Shown: piece by piece, positions 34,737-44,189 of the stretch
Layout: every line of letters begins with the position of its first letter
Numbering within the stretch: the stretch's first letter is position 1
Assembly: GCF_011759585.1 (NCBI RefSeq)
Contig: NZ_JAAOYV010000002.1
Location: forward strand, 431,510 to 495,509
Length of the DNA stretch: 64,000 nucleotides
Direction of reading: 5' to 3'
Source: Frigoribacterium endophyticum
GTDB lineage: Bacteria > Actinomycetota > Actinomycetes > Actinomycetales > Microbacteriaceae
The notes under the pieces: generated by a model
What the model saw: the letters and a program-made list of their open reading frames with translations, nothing else
What the model was told of the DNA's origin: nothing
The model's database searches: none
Made by a program: the position numbers and the translations under genes

Positions 34737-37016
34737 GTGATCGACCTCCCGCCCTCCGCCGCCCCGCGACGCCCGGCACCGACCGGCCGCCCCGCGGGCC
34801 TCCGGCACGCCTCGGCGCAGGGCAGGGCCCGGGCGTCCGTCACCGTGGCCCTCGCGGCCGTCCTGGGCCTCGCGCTGCTGCTCGCCGGGCCGTCCGCACC
34901 CGGCTGGGCGGCGGCGAGCCCGACCCCGTCGCCGGCGCCGCCCTCCCTCGGTGCCCCGCCCACGACTCCCCCGCCCACCGCCGAGCCGGCAGCGCCGACG
35001 ATCGGCTCGGTGGGCGACAGCGCGACGGGCACGGTGCTCGTCAGCGGCACCGCGACCGCCGACGCGCGCGTCAAGGTCTCCGTCAGCGGCTCGGGCACGT
35101 TCCGCACCCTCTGCGACGCGGTGACGGCCGGCGCCGACGGGGCGTGGTCGTGCTCCGGGCCGGTGCCCACCGGCGCAGGCTGGACGGCGACGGCCCGCGA
35201 CCTCGACCAGCCGAGCGCGCCCGACGTCGACTCGGGCCCGTTCTCGGTGCTGACCCCGCCGACCGTCCGCGGCGGCCTCCTCGTGGGCGGCAAGCTCTCC
35301 GGCACGGCCGCGCCCGGCGCCACGGTGACCGTCACGGCCGGCGGCGGCGCCCGCGCCACGGCGACCGCCGGCGGCGACGGGTCGTGGACGACGACGCTGC
35401 CCGCCTCCTCCTTCCCCTCCGGCTCGTACACGGTGACCGCGACGCAGTCGTCGCCCTCCGTGCCCGACGTGCCCAGCTCCGCCGCCTCGAGCGCCGTCTC
35501 GGTGCGGGTCGACCGCGACCCGCCCGGCGCGCCGCGCCTCACCTCGCCGACGGCCGGGCAGCGGATCGCCGCGCAGCCCGTGACCGTCACCGGCAGCGGC
35601 GAGGCCGGAGCACTCGCGACCGTCTACGTCGACAGCTCCCCCGTCTGCCAGGTCGTCGTCGGCGACGGCCCGTGGTCGTGCAGCACCGCCGGCTCCGACC
35701 TCCCCCTCGGCTCGCACGTCGTCCAGGCCGCCCTCGTCGACCCGGCGGGCAACTACGGGCCCCCCTCGGCCGGCGTCACCGTGACCGTGGTCGACCCGGG
35801 GTCGGCCGTCGCGCCTCCCGTCGTGGGCCCCACGCCTCGCCCCGGCGCCACGCCCGCCCCCACCGCCGCCCCGTCGCCCCCAGGCCCGTCGACGTCGGCC
35901 GCGCCGGTCGCGCCCGGGTCGCCGGGCGGCGACGGCGGATCGCCGACCGACGACGCCGCAGGAGGCGCGGGGGGCGCCCCCGGCGCCGGTGACGGCCCCC
36001 GGGGCACCTGGGCCACCGCCACCTCGTTCGGGGAGCACCTGCCCACGCTCGGCCAGACCCTCGGCGGCCCGGCCTGGGCGCTCGCCGGCGGTCTGGCGCT
36101 GCTGTTCCTCCTGCTCGTGGCCGCGCCGGCCCGCCTCGCGGCCGCGTCACTGCGCGGGAGGCAGCGACGGCGCCGCGCCTCGCTGACCGGCCGCAACCGC
36201 GGCGTCGAGCTGCCCACGTCGTTCAGCGCGGCCACGGTCAGCCCGTGGCTGCCGGTCGCCCTGGCACTGGTCGCGGGCGCCGCCGTCACGGCCGTCGCCG
36301 CCGGCGTCGACGACGAGCTGCAGTACGCCCGCCTGGCGCTCGGCATCGTGATCGGCCTCGTCGTGCTCAACGGGCTGGGCGTGGCGCTGCCCGCCCTGCT
36401 CGTCGCGCGGGCCCGGGGTCTGGCCCTGCGCGTGCGGATGTCACCGCGCCTCCTGCTGGCGGCCGTCGTGGCGTGCGCGGCCACGCGGGCCCTCTCGCTC
36501 GACCCGCCGCTCGTGCTGGGGGTGCTGCTCACGGGCGCCCTCGTCGCCGTGCCGTCGTCGTCCGGGCGACACCGCGGCGCGGAGGCCCCGCGCGAGCCCG
36601 ACTCCCGTGACGGCGGCGTCGCGGCGGCCGCGCAGCTCGGAGCCCTCGTCGTGCTCGGCGGGGCGGCGTGGGTGCTCCACGGCGTCGTGCCCGGGGCTGC
36701 GGCCGGGGCCGGCGCGGGCGCTGAGCTCGCCCGCGAGACGCTCGCGACCGTGTGCCTGGCCGGGCTCGGCTCGCTCGTCGTCTCGCTCGTGCCGCTCGGT
36801 GGCCTGCCGGGGCGACGCGTCTGGGCCTGGTCGCGCGGCGCCTACGTCGGGCTCGTCGTGGTCGGCGTGAGCGTCGCCGCGGTGGTCTTCGTCGGGGCGC
36901 CGACGGCGGCGTTCCCGGTCGTGCCGCTCGTGGCGGCCAGCGCGGTCGCGGCGCTCGCGGCCGTCGCGGCCTGGCTCTGGCTGCGCGTGGTCGAGCCCGC
37001 GGGCCGCGAGGCCTGA
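34737..37016 (+). CDS. Large protein with three Ig-like domains and a multi-TM membrane domain
   Basis: 759 aa; no known family recognised for the whole. A signal-anchor (about residues 34-57) is followed by three bacterial Ig-like domains (about 84-185, 186-270, 275-350) with repeated VSGTATADARVKV, LSGTAAPGATVTV and VTGSGEAGALATVYVD strands and the D/G-GxWS/T turn (DGAWSC, DGSWTT, DGPWSC). A Pro/Ser-rich linker (about 363-440) leads to some eight to nine TM helices from about 448 to the end. So Ig repeats face outward on a polytopic membrane base. GTG start with a promoter 8 nt before. Role unknown: adhesion, wall sensing or anchoring of another system are options. Confidence 0.85.
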   Translation: MIDLPPSAAPRRPAPTGRPAGLRHASAQGRARASVTVALAAVLGLALLLAGPSAPGWAAASPTPSPAPPSLGAPPTTPPPTAEPAAPTIGSVGDSATGTVLVSGTATADARVKVSVSGSGTFRTLCDAVTAGADGAWSCSGPVPTGAGWTATARDLDQPSAPDVDSGPFSVLTPPTVRGGLLVGGKLSGTAAPGATVTVTAGGGARATATAGGDGSWTTTLPASSFPSGSYTVTATQSSPSVPDVPSSAASSAVSVRVDRDPPGAPRLTSPTAGQRIAAQPVTVTGSGEAGALATVYVDSSPVCQVVVGDGPWSCSTAGSDLPLGSHVVQAALVDPAGNYGPPSAGVTVTVVDPGSAVAPPVVGPTPRPGATPAPTAAPSPPGPSTSAAPVAPGSPGGDGGSPTDDAAGGAGGAPGAGDGPRGTWATATSFGEHLPTLGQTLGGPAWALAGGLALLFLLLVAAPARLAAASLRGRQRRRRASLTGRNRGVELPTSFSAATVSPWLPVALALVAGAAVTAVAAGVDDELQYARLALGIVIGLVVLNGLGVALPALLVARARGLALRVRMSPRLLLAAVVACAATRALSLDPPLVLGVLLTGALVAVPSSSGRHRGAEAPREPDSRDGGVAAAAQLGALVVLGGAAWVLHGVVPGAAAGAGAGAELARETLATVCLAGLGSLVVSLVPLGGLPGRRVWAWSRGAYVGLVVVGVSVAAVVFVGAPTAAFPVVPLVAASAVAALAAVAAWLWLRVVEPAGREA

Positions 37017-37064
37017 GCCGCGCCCGTCGCCCGCGTCGGCCGCGTCGCCCTGACGGCGTGACCG

Positions 37065-37139
37065 TGCCCCCGCAGGGATTCGAACCCTGACTTGGACGAT
37101 TTTAAGTCGCCTGCCTCTGACCAGTTGGGCTACGAGGGC
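37065..37139 (-). tRNA. tRNA with anticodon UAA (Leu by anticodon), type I cloverleaf
   Basis: 75 nt. Acceptor GCCCTCG pairs with CGGGGGC (one G-U), T-arm CAGGG/CCCTG with TTCGAAT, anticodon stem GGCGA/TCGTC with loop CTTAAAA giving anticodon UAA. Discriminator is A, as in leucine tRNAs. The variable loop is only five bases (CAAGT), whereas bacterial tRNA-Leu should carry a long type II arm. The CCA end is not encoded. So it reads UUA codons, but its amino acid identity is not secure. Confidence 0.8.
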
Positions 37140-37186
37140 CTCCCCCGAGCCTACGAGACGGCGGCGGCGGCCGTCGCACGGACACG

Positions 37187-37227
37187 ACGACGCCCGCCGT
37201 GCTGACGAGCAGCAGGGCGGGCGTCGT
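37187..37227 (-). terminator. Terminator of ndh
   Basis: 12-bp stem (37187-37198 with 37216-37227) with a 17-base loop that can itself form a small GCTG/CAGC pairing. Lies downstream of the ndh stop. Confidence 0.7.
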
Positions 37228-37258
37228 GGTCGGCCGCTCGAGGCGGCCGGTGCCGTGA

Positions 37259-38782
37259 CTACTCGGCGGCGGGCACCGCGTCGGTGCCGGCGACGTCGGT
37301 CGACGCTCCGGTCCCGCGGGCCGAGCCACCGGCCGTGGCCCCGACCTTCTCGCCCTCGGCGGGCGCGCTGCCGTCGGCGTCGACCGGGTTCGCGTAGGCG
37401 GGGCCGGGCTCGCCGGCGGCCTTGCCGATCTCGGGCGCGGGTGCGGCGGCGGGCTCGTCGGCGGCCGGCTTCGGGCGCGACGCGAACGCCTCGAACGCGG
37501 CACGGGGGCGCTCACGGTCGTCGAGCGAGACGATGTCGCGGCCGAGCCAGAAGTTGTTCCACCAGCCGGTGACGACGCGGAACTTGCGCTCGAAGGAGGG
37601 CATCGCCATGCCGTGGTAGCCGCGGTGCGCGGCCCAGGCCGGGAAGCCCTTCAGCACGAACTTGCCGCTCTGGAAGACACCGGTGCCGAGGCCCAGGCCC
37701 GCGACGGCGCCGAGGTTCTCGTGCACGTAGTCGACGGGCTCCTCGCCGCGGAGCACGGCGGTGATGTTCTTGGCGAGCTGCTTGCCCATGCGGACGGCGT
37801 GCTGGGCGTTCGGCACGCAGAAGCCGCCGACGCCCTTGCCCGTGAGGTCGGGCGTCGCCGCGACGTCGCCGCAGGCCCAGGCGCCGGGCACGATGGTCTC
37901 GCCGTCGACGACGCGGAGGTCGGCCTGCACGGTGATGCGGCCGCGCTGCTCGAGGGGGAAGTCGGTGGAGCGCACCATCGGGTTGGCCATGACCCCGGCC
38001 GTCCAGACGATGAGGTCGGACTCGAACGACTCGCCGGTCGACAGCTCGATCTTGCCGCCGACGGCAGACTGCAGCTGCGTGTCGAGGTGCACCGTGGCGG
38101 CGCGCTCGGCGAGGTTCTTCAGCACCCAGTGGCTCGTCTCGAGCGACACCTCGGGCATGATGCGGCCCATCGCCTCGACGAGGTGGAAGTGCGTGTCGTC
38201 GATGGTGAGGGTCGGGTACTTCTTCAGCAGGTCGCTGGCGAAGCTGCGCAGCTCGGCGAAGATCTCGATGCCGGCGAAGCCGCCGCCGACGACCGTGACC
38301 GTCAGCAGGCGGTCGCGCAGCGGGCCGGCGGGCAGGTCGGCCGCCTTCGCGAAGTTGGTGAGGAGCTTGTCGCGGATCGCCGCGGCCTCCTCGATGGTCT
38401 TGAGGCCGATGGCCTCGTCGGCCACGCCCGGGATGGGGAAGGTGCGCGACACGGCACCGGCCGTCATGACGATCTGGTCGTACTGCATCGTCCACGCGTC
38501 GCCGACGGACGGGGTGATCGTCGCGGTCTTCGTGGCGTGGTCGACCGCGGTCACCTTGGCGGTGACGACCCTCGTCTTCTTGAGGTGGCGGCGGAGCGAG
38601 ACCACGGCGTGACGGGGCTCGATCGAGCCGGCCGCGACCTCGGGCAGGAAGGGCTGGTACGTCATGTAGGGCAGCGGGTCGACGACCGTCACCGACGCCT
38701 CCCCCTGACGGAGGTGCTTCTCGAGCTTCCAGGCGGTGTAGAAGCCGGCGTAGCCGCCGCCGACGATCAGGATTTCAGGCAC
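37259..38782 (-). CDS. ndh: Type II NADH dehydrogenase (NAD(P)/FAD-dependent oxidoreductase)
   Basis: 507 aa. FAD-binding GGGYAGFYTAW at the N-terminus, NAD-binding VVGGGFAGIEI, and the second FAD motif ACGDVA with QHAVRMGKQLAKN. Such NDH-2 enzymes feed electrons from NADH to quinone without pumping protons. A C-terminal tail of about 80 residues is Ala/Pro/Glu-rich, longer than usual, and probably disordered. ATG start. Confidence 0.92.
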   Translation of the reverse strand: MPEILIVGGGYAGFYTAWKLEKHLRQGEASVTVVDPLPYMTYQPFLPEVAAGSIEPRHAVVSLRRHLKKTRVVTAKVTAVDHATKTATITPSVGDAWTMQYDQIVMTAGAVSRTFPIPGVADEAIGLKTIEEAAAIRDKLLTNFAKAADLPAGPLRDRLLTVTVVGGGFAGIEIFAELRSFASDLLKKYPTLTIDDTHFHLVEAMGRIMPEVSLETSHWVLKNLAERAATVHLDTQLQSAVGGKIELSTGESFESDLIVWTAGVMANPMVRSTDFPLEQRGRITVQADLRVVDGETIVPGAWACGDVAATPDLTGKGVGGFCVPNAQHAVRMGKQLAKNITAVLRGEEPVDYVHENLGAVAGLGLGTGVFQSGKFVLKGFPAWAAHRGYHGMAMPSFERKFRVVTGWWNNFWLGRDIVSLDDRERPRAAFEAFASRPKPAADEPAAAPAPEIGKAAGEPGPAYANPVDADGSAPAEGEKVGATAGGSARGTGASTDVAGTDAVPAAE

Positions 38783-38821
38783 GGTGAAGGCTCTCCTCGT
38801 TGTGGGGTGTCGGAGGAGACT

Positions 38822-40075
38822 TTACTCCTGCCGACGGCCCCGCCCGTACTGCCGGGCGGCGCCGACCCCGACGAGCACCAGGGCCCCGCCGAAGACCGCG
38901 AAGACGATGAGCGGGACGCCCGTCGACCGCATCGTCTCGACCGTGGGCAGCAGGGCCGACAGCCGCTCGCCGTCGGGGGTCTCGGGGGTGGGCACCGGCG
39001 CCGGCTCGACGGGCACGGCCGACGAGCTGCCGTCGGGCACGACCTCGTCGGCGCGGCGGTGCACGCGGATCCACTCCGAGAGGTCGCCCATCGGGTTCGC
39101 CTCGACGTGCGGCACGTCGCGGGTGACCGCCGCCGCCGCGTCGACGAGCCCGTAGCCGTAGAGGGGGTCGGGCTGGCTCGCGCCGCGCGGCTCGGCCGTC
39201 GCGACCACGCGGTTGATGACGTCGTCGGCGTCGAGCTCGGGGTGGGCGGCCCGCACGAGGGCGACGATCCCCGCGACGAGGGGCGTGGCGCCGCTCGAGC
39301 CGTTCCAGCTGTAGTGGACGTCGTCGGGGCCGACCCCGACGAGCTTCTCGCTCGGCGCCGCGACCCCGATGGTGATGCCCTGGCTCGACGCGTCGAAGCT
39401 CGCCGTGCCCGAGCGGTCGACGCCCGCGACGGTCAGCACGCCGGGCATCGTCGCCGGCGCGCCCACCTCGGTCGTGCCGCTGCCGCGGTTGCCGGCCGCG
39501 GCCACCACGACCACGTCGTGCTCCATCGCGTAGAGGAACGCGTCGTCCCAGCTGGTCGGCCAGTCGAGCGTGTTGCGGGTCAGCGACATGTTGATGACGT
39601 CGGCCCCGTGGTCGACCGACCAGCGGACCGCGTCGGCGATCTGGGTGTCGGAGTCGACGGCGCCGCTGCCGAAGCCGACCGACACCGAGAGCAGGCTCGC
39701 CTCGGGCGCGACGCCGATGACGCCGTCGCCGCTGCCCGTGCCGCGGCCGGCGAGCATCGAGCCGACGAGGGTGCCGTGCGCCGGGTCGTCCGTCCCGACC
39801 GGGGTCTGCCCGTCGGGGCTGCCCTGGCCGCTGACGTCCGTCCCGCCGACGACGGCTCCCTGGAGCTCGCGCACCGACCCGTCGACGCCGGTGTCGATGA
39901 CCGCCACCGTGACTCCTGCCCCCCGGGTGGTCTGCCAGGCCTGCTCGATGCCGTAGTCGGCGAGCCAGTACTGCTGGTCGCGGATCGCGTCGGCACGCGC
40001 CGAGGCCGCGGGCAGCACGACGAGGGCGGCCGCGGCGACGACCGCCGCGACGCTGACGCCCCCTCGCCGCCCCAC
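38822..40075 (-). CDS. Mycosin-like subtilase (S8 serine protease), membrane-anchored
   Basis: 417 aa. Signal peptide, then a subtilase domain with catalytic D61 (VIDTGVDG), H100 (DPAHGTLVG) and S261 (GSSGATP); the oxyanion Asn lies in AAAGNRG. After a Pro/Glu linker a TM helix (about residues 382-405) anchors it outside the membrane, the layout of MycP mycosins. GTG start, 5 bp after the DUF501 stop. Mycosins process or stabilise type VII secretion systems, but homologues also sit in this eno-FtsB-DUF501 context without ESX genes. Confidence 0.9.
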   Translation of the reverse strand: MGRRGGVSVAAVVAAAALVVLPAASARADAIRDQQYWLADYGIEQAWQTTRGAGVTVAVIDTGVDGSVRELQGAVVGGTDVSGQGSPDGQTPVGTDDPAHGTLVGSMLAGRGTGSGDGVIGVAPEASLLSVSVGFGSGAVDSDTQIADAVRWSVDHGADVINMSLTRNTLDWPTSWDDAFLYAMEHDVVVVAAAGNRGSGTTEVGAPATMPGVLTVAGVDRSGTASFDASSQGITIGVAAPSEKLVGVGPDDVHYSWNGSSGATPLVAGIVALVRAAHPELDADDVINRVVATAEPRGASQPDPLYGYGLVDAAAAVTRDVPHVEANPMGDLSEWIRVHRRADEVVPDGSSSAVPVEPAPVPTPETPDGERLSALLPTVETMRSTGVPLIVFAVFGGALVLVGVGAARQYGRGRRQE

Positions 40076-40080
40076 GGCGG

Positions 40081-40632
40081 TCAGGCTGCGCCGTCGGAGG
40101 CGGTGGTCGCCGGGGCGGACTCGTCGAGCCAGTCGGGGCAGCGGCAGACGTCGGGGCTCCACGACGCACGCTCGAGCGCGAGGTCGCCGATCGGGTTGAC
40201 TCCGGGGCCCGCCGCGAGGGCGTGGCCGACGAGGGCGTGCAGGCACTTCACGCGCTCGGGCATGCCCCCCGCCGTGACGTGCGCGATCTCGGCGACGTGC
40301 TCGATGCCCTCGCGGTCGGCGAGGTAGGCGTCGTGGGCGGCGTGGTACTGCTCGCGCACCTGCTCGTCGCCGGCCAGCAGCTCGGTCATCTCGGTCATTA
40401 CGCCGGTGGCCTCGAGGGTCGACACCGCCGCCGTCGCCCCCGGGTGGCACAGGTAGTACAGCGTCGGGAAGGGCGTGCCGTCACCGAGGCGCGGCTTCGT
40501 CGCGACGACGGTGGGCGCCCCGCAGACGCAGCGCGCGGGGATGCCCACGACGTCGCGGGCGGGGCGGCCCAGCTGCGCCGTGACGATGCGCACGTCGTCG
40601 TCGGTGACCGGGTCGAAGGGAGGGGTCGTCAC
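40081..40632 (-). CDS. DUF501 protein
   Basis: 183 aa. Opens with TDDDVRIVTAQLGRPARDVVGIPARC and carries Cys pairs (RCVCGAP, VCRCPDW) that may bind a metal, as in the DUF501 family, always next to the FtsB-like gene and eno in actinobacteria. Function not known. GTG start overlapping the FtsB-like gene stop (GTGA). Confidence 0.9.
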   Translation of the reverse strand: MTTPPFDPVTDDDVRIVTAQLGRPARDVVGIPARCVCGAPTVVATKPRLGDGTPFPTLYYLCHPGATAAVSTLEATGVMTEMTELLAGDEQVREQYHAAHDAYLADREGIEHVAEIAHVTAGGMPERVKCLHALVGHALAAGPGVNPIGDLALERASWSPDVCRCPDWLDESAPATTASDGAA

Positions 40633-41168
40633 GGGGTGCCGCCTGTCGAGGTGGAGGACGGCACGGTCGCGCCGCCGAGGTCGGGCGCGACCAGCTCGGT
40701 CGCGGGGGCGTCGCTGAGGCCGGCGTCGAGCACGGACGACGTCATGGCCGCCACCCAGTCGACCTGGGGGGTCTGCAGCGAGTCGCTGATCGGGGCGGGC
40801 TGCGATGGCTCGGCGTCGGCCGACTCGCCCATCACGAGGTAGCTGTACTCGCCCGGGTAGACGTAGAGCAGGCGGTCGCGGGCCTGGGCCTCGATGTAGG
40901 CCGGGTCGCTCCAGCGCGCGACGTCGCCCTGCAGGTCGTCGACGTCGGCCTGCTGGTCACGGACCTCCTGCTCGAGGGCGGCGATCTGCTGCTGCTGCTG
41001 GATGAGCGTGCGGAGCGACGGCGCGAGGATGACGACGAAGAGCACGAGGATGACGAGCATCACGAGACTGAAGCCCGACGAGCGGATGTTGCGGAGCCAG
41101 GCGCCCGCGGCCGAGTCGGCGGCCGGGAGGCTCACCGGCACGCGGCGGTTCGGGGTCTCACGAGGCAT
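40629..41168 (-). CDS. FtsB/DivIC-like septum formation initiator
   Basis: 179 aa. One TM helix (about residues 31-50, SLVMLVILVLFVVILAPS) and a coiled coil with a run of Gln (QQQQQIAALEQEVRDQQADVDDLQ), then WSDPAYIEAQARDRLLYVYPGE, the DivIC/FtsB core. These proteins join the divisome at the septum with FtsL/FtsQ. Long disordered C-terminus. TACCCT lies 6 nt before the ATG, so probably leaderless. Confidence 0.9.
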   Translation of the reverse strand: MPRETPNRRVPVSLPAADSAAGAWLRNIRSSGFSLVMLVILVLFVVILAPSLRTLIQQQQQIAALEQEVRDQQADVDDLQGDVARWSDPAYIEAQARDRLLYVYPGEYSYLVMGESADAEPSQPAPISDSLQTPQVDWVAAMTSSVLDAGLSDAPATELVAPDLGGATVPSSTSTGGTP

Positions 41169-41174
41169 GTGTCG

Positions 41175-41180
41175 AGGGTA
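41175..41180 (-). promoter_or_regulatory. -10 element of the FtsB-like gene, leaderless arrangement
   Basis: TACCCT on the minus strand, 6 nt before the ATG. Confidence 0.5.
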
Positions 41181-41211
41181 GACGACGCACCCGGGCGCCG
41201 GGTCACGGAAC

Positions 41212-41251
41212 GCCGAGAGGCCCGCCCCCGGGCGGGGACGGGCCTCTCGGC
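41212..41251 (-). terminator. Terminator of eno
   Basis: 13-bp stem (41212-41224 with 41239-41251) with a CCGGGCGG-type inner loop, 11 nt past the eno stop. It separates eno from the FtsB-like gene. Confidence 0.8.
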
Positions 41252-41261
41252 GGGGCGCTGG

Positions 41262-42563
<1,302 letters not shown>

Positions 42564-42570
42564 TCAGGTC

Positions 42571-42590
42571 GGCGGGGCCTGGGCCCCGCC
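42571..42590 (-). terminator. Hairpin between hisS and eno
   Basis: 9-bp stem (42571-42579 with 42582-42590). Lies between hisS (upstream) and eno; may terminate hisS or form part of the eno leader. Confidence 0.5.
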
Positions 42591-42654
42591 GCCTAGCCTA
42601 GCCGCGCCTCCGACCGGCGACGCGGGTGTTCAGCGGACGTTCGCCCGCCGTCGG

Positions 42655-43899
42655 TCAGCCGATCGGACGGATCTGCAGCTCGTCGACGGACTCGCCCCCG
42701 CGCACGGAGGTGAACCGCCCGAAGCCGGCGGCCGCGAGCGCGGCGAGCTGGCCCCTGGCGTTCTTCGCACGGCGCTCGAGCCGCACCCGGCCCTCGCCGC
42801 CGGCGAGCAGCGCCCGCTGCAGGGCGACCAGCTCGGCCGGCGGCACCGTCTTGTCGTGCAGCACGGCCAGGCCGTCGTCGTCGGCCCCGTCGAGCTCGAC
42901 GAGGTCGACGATGCGCTCGAAGCCGAGCGAGAAGCCCGCGGCCGGCACGTCGGTGCCGAGGAACCGGCCGATCATGCCGTCGTAGCGACCGCCGCCGCCC
43001 AGCGAGTAGCTGAAGTCGGGGTGCGCCACCTCGAAGATGGTGCCGGTGTAGTAGCCCATGCCCCGCACCAGCGTCGGGTCGAGCACGAGGGTCGCGCCCG
43101 GCAGCGCGTCGCGGAGCGCCACGAGGTCGGCCGCGGCCTCGGCGTCGAGCCAGGCGGGAGGCGCGGAGCCGGTGATCGAGTCGAAGGTCGCCTCGCCGAG
43201 CTGGTGCAGCTGCGCCGCGAGGTCGTCGCCGCCGACGCCGAGCTCGCGCAGCTGCGTGGCCACGCCCTCGACGCCGATCTTGTCGAGCTTGTCGATCTCG
43301 ATCAGCGCCCGGTCGGTCAGCTCGGGCGCGACGCCCCAGTGGGCGAGCACGCCGAGCAGCACGCGACGGTCGTTGACGCGGATGGTCGTGCCCCGGAGCC
43401 CGAGCGCGTCGAGGACGTCGGTCGTGGCCGAGATCAGCTCGACCTCGGCCTGCTGCCCCGGCTCGCCGAGGATGTCGATGTCGCACTGGACGAACTGGCG
43501 GTAGCGGCCCTTCTGCGGCCGCTCGGCCCGCCAGACGGGAGCGATCTGCACCGACCGGAAGACGGTCGGCAGCTCGGCCCGGTGCGACGCGTAGAACCGG
43601 GCCAGGGGCACGGTGAGGTCGAAGCGCAGCCCGAGGTCGGCCAGCTCGAGCGGCGACCCGACGGCGCGGACGGCGTCGAGGTCGAGCCCGCGGCGGAGCA
43701 CCGCGAAGACCTGCTTCTCGTTGTCGCCGCCGAGGCCGGACCAGAGGAACTCGGCGCCCTCGACGACCGGGGTCTCGATCTCGTCGAAGCCCCGCGAGCG
43801 GTAGACGTCGCGCACGGTGGCCAGCACGCGTTCGCGGCGGCGCTTCTCGGCGGGCAGGAAGTCTCGCATCCCGCGCGGCGGGGTCACGTGTGAGGGCAT
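42655..43899 (-). CDS. hisS: Histidyl-tRNA synthetase
   Basis: 414 aa. Class II motifs are seen: RGMRDFLPAEKRRRE at the N-terminus, motif 2 region FRSVQIAPVWRAERPQKGRYRQF, the histidine A motif LVRGMGYYTGTIFE, and GGGGRYDGMIG. It charges tRNA-His. ATG start; GATGAT lies 6 nt upstream and could be a weak leaderless -10. The anticodon-binding domain closes the protein. Confidence 0.97.
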   Translation of the reverse strand: MPSHVTPPRGMRDFLPAEKRRRERVLATVRDVYRSRGFDEIETPVVEGAEFLWSGLGGDNEKQVFAVLRRGLDLDAVRAVGSPLELADLGLRFDLTVPLARFYASHRAELPTVFRSVQIAPVWRAERPQKGRYRQFVQCDIDILGEPGQQAEVELISATTDVLDALGLRGTTIRVNDRRVLLGVLAHWGVAPELTDRALIEIDKLDKIGVEGVATQLRELGVGGDDLAAQLHQLGEATFDSITGSAPPAWLDAEAAADLVALRDALPGATLVLDPTLVRGMGYYTGTIFEVAHPDFSYSLGGGGRYDGMIGRFLGTDVPAAGFSLGFERIVDLVELDGADDDGLAVLHDKTVPPAELVALQRALLAGGEGRVRLERRAKNARGQLAALAAAGFGRFTSVRGGESVDELQIRPIG

Positions 43900-43955
43900 C
43901 GCACCATCATCCCAGAGCGCGACCCCGGGGAGGCGCGCCGTCGACGCCCGCAGGA

Positions 43956-43985
43956 TTGCGCGTCATGTGACATGTCGGCTATGGT
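43956..43985 (+). promoter_or_regulatory. Plus-strand promoter in the hisS-tetR gap with a palindrome in its spacer
   Basis: TTGCGC (43956-43961), 18-bp spacer, TATGGT (43980-43985). The spacer holds CATGTGACATG (43964-43974), a perfect inverted repeat, and TGACATGTCG (43968-43977), which matches the site near the TetR gene in nine of ten bases. No plus-strand gene follows. Confidence 0.45.
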
Positions 43986-43991
43986 CGACGC

Positions 43992-44102
43992 GGGTCGTCG
44001 GCGCGAATCGGGTTGCGCACCGGCGGCCGACCCCGGCGCCCTCCCTTCCCTGCGGTGAGGGCTCCACGACGGGCCAGGCGCCTCGCGCCTGGCCCGTTCA
44101 TC
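43992..44102 (+). ncRNA. Candidate small RNA between the hisS and tetR genes
   Basis: A transcript from the promoter above would run about 110 nt to a 13-bp terminator-like stem (44069-44081 with 44085-44097) followed by TTCATC. No reading frame in it looks coding. C- and G-rich segments could pair internally. I do not match it to a named RNA family. Confidence 0.35.
44069..44097. terminator. Strong hairpin between the hisS and tetR genes
   Basis: Perfect 13-bp stem with three-base loop CTC. Could end tetR transcription (minus) or the candidate small RNA (plus). Confidence 0.65.
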
Positions 44103-44189
44103 AGCGTGGGGCCGGGTCGTTCCGCCCCGGACGGGACGTCGCGTGACCCTCCGCCCCGCGACCACTCCGCGCTCGACACCGGCGTGCGG

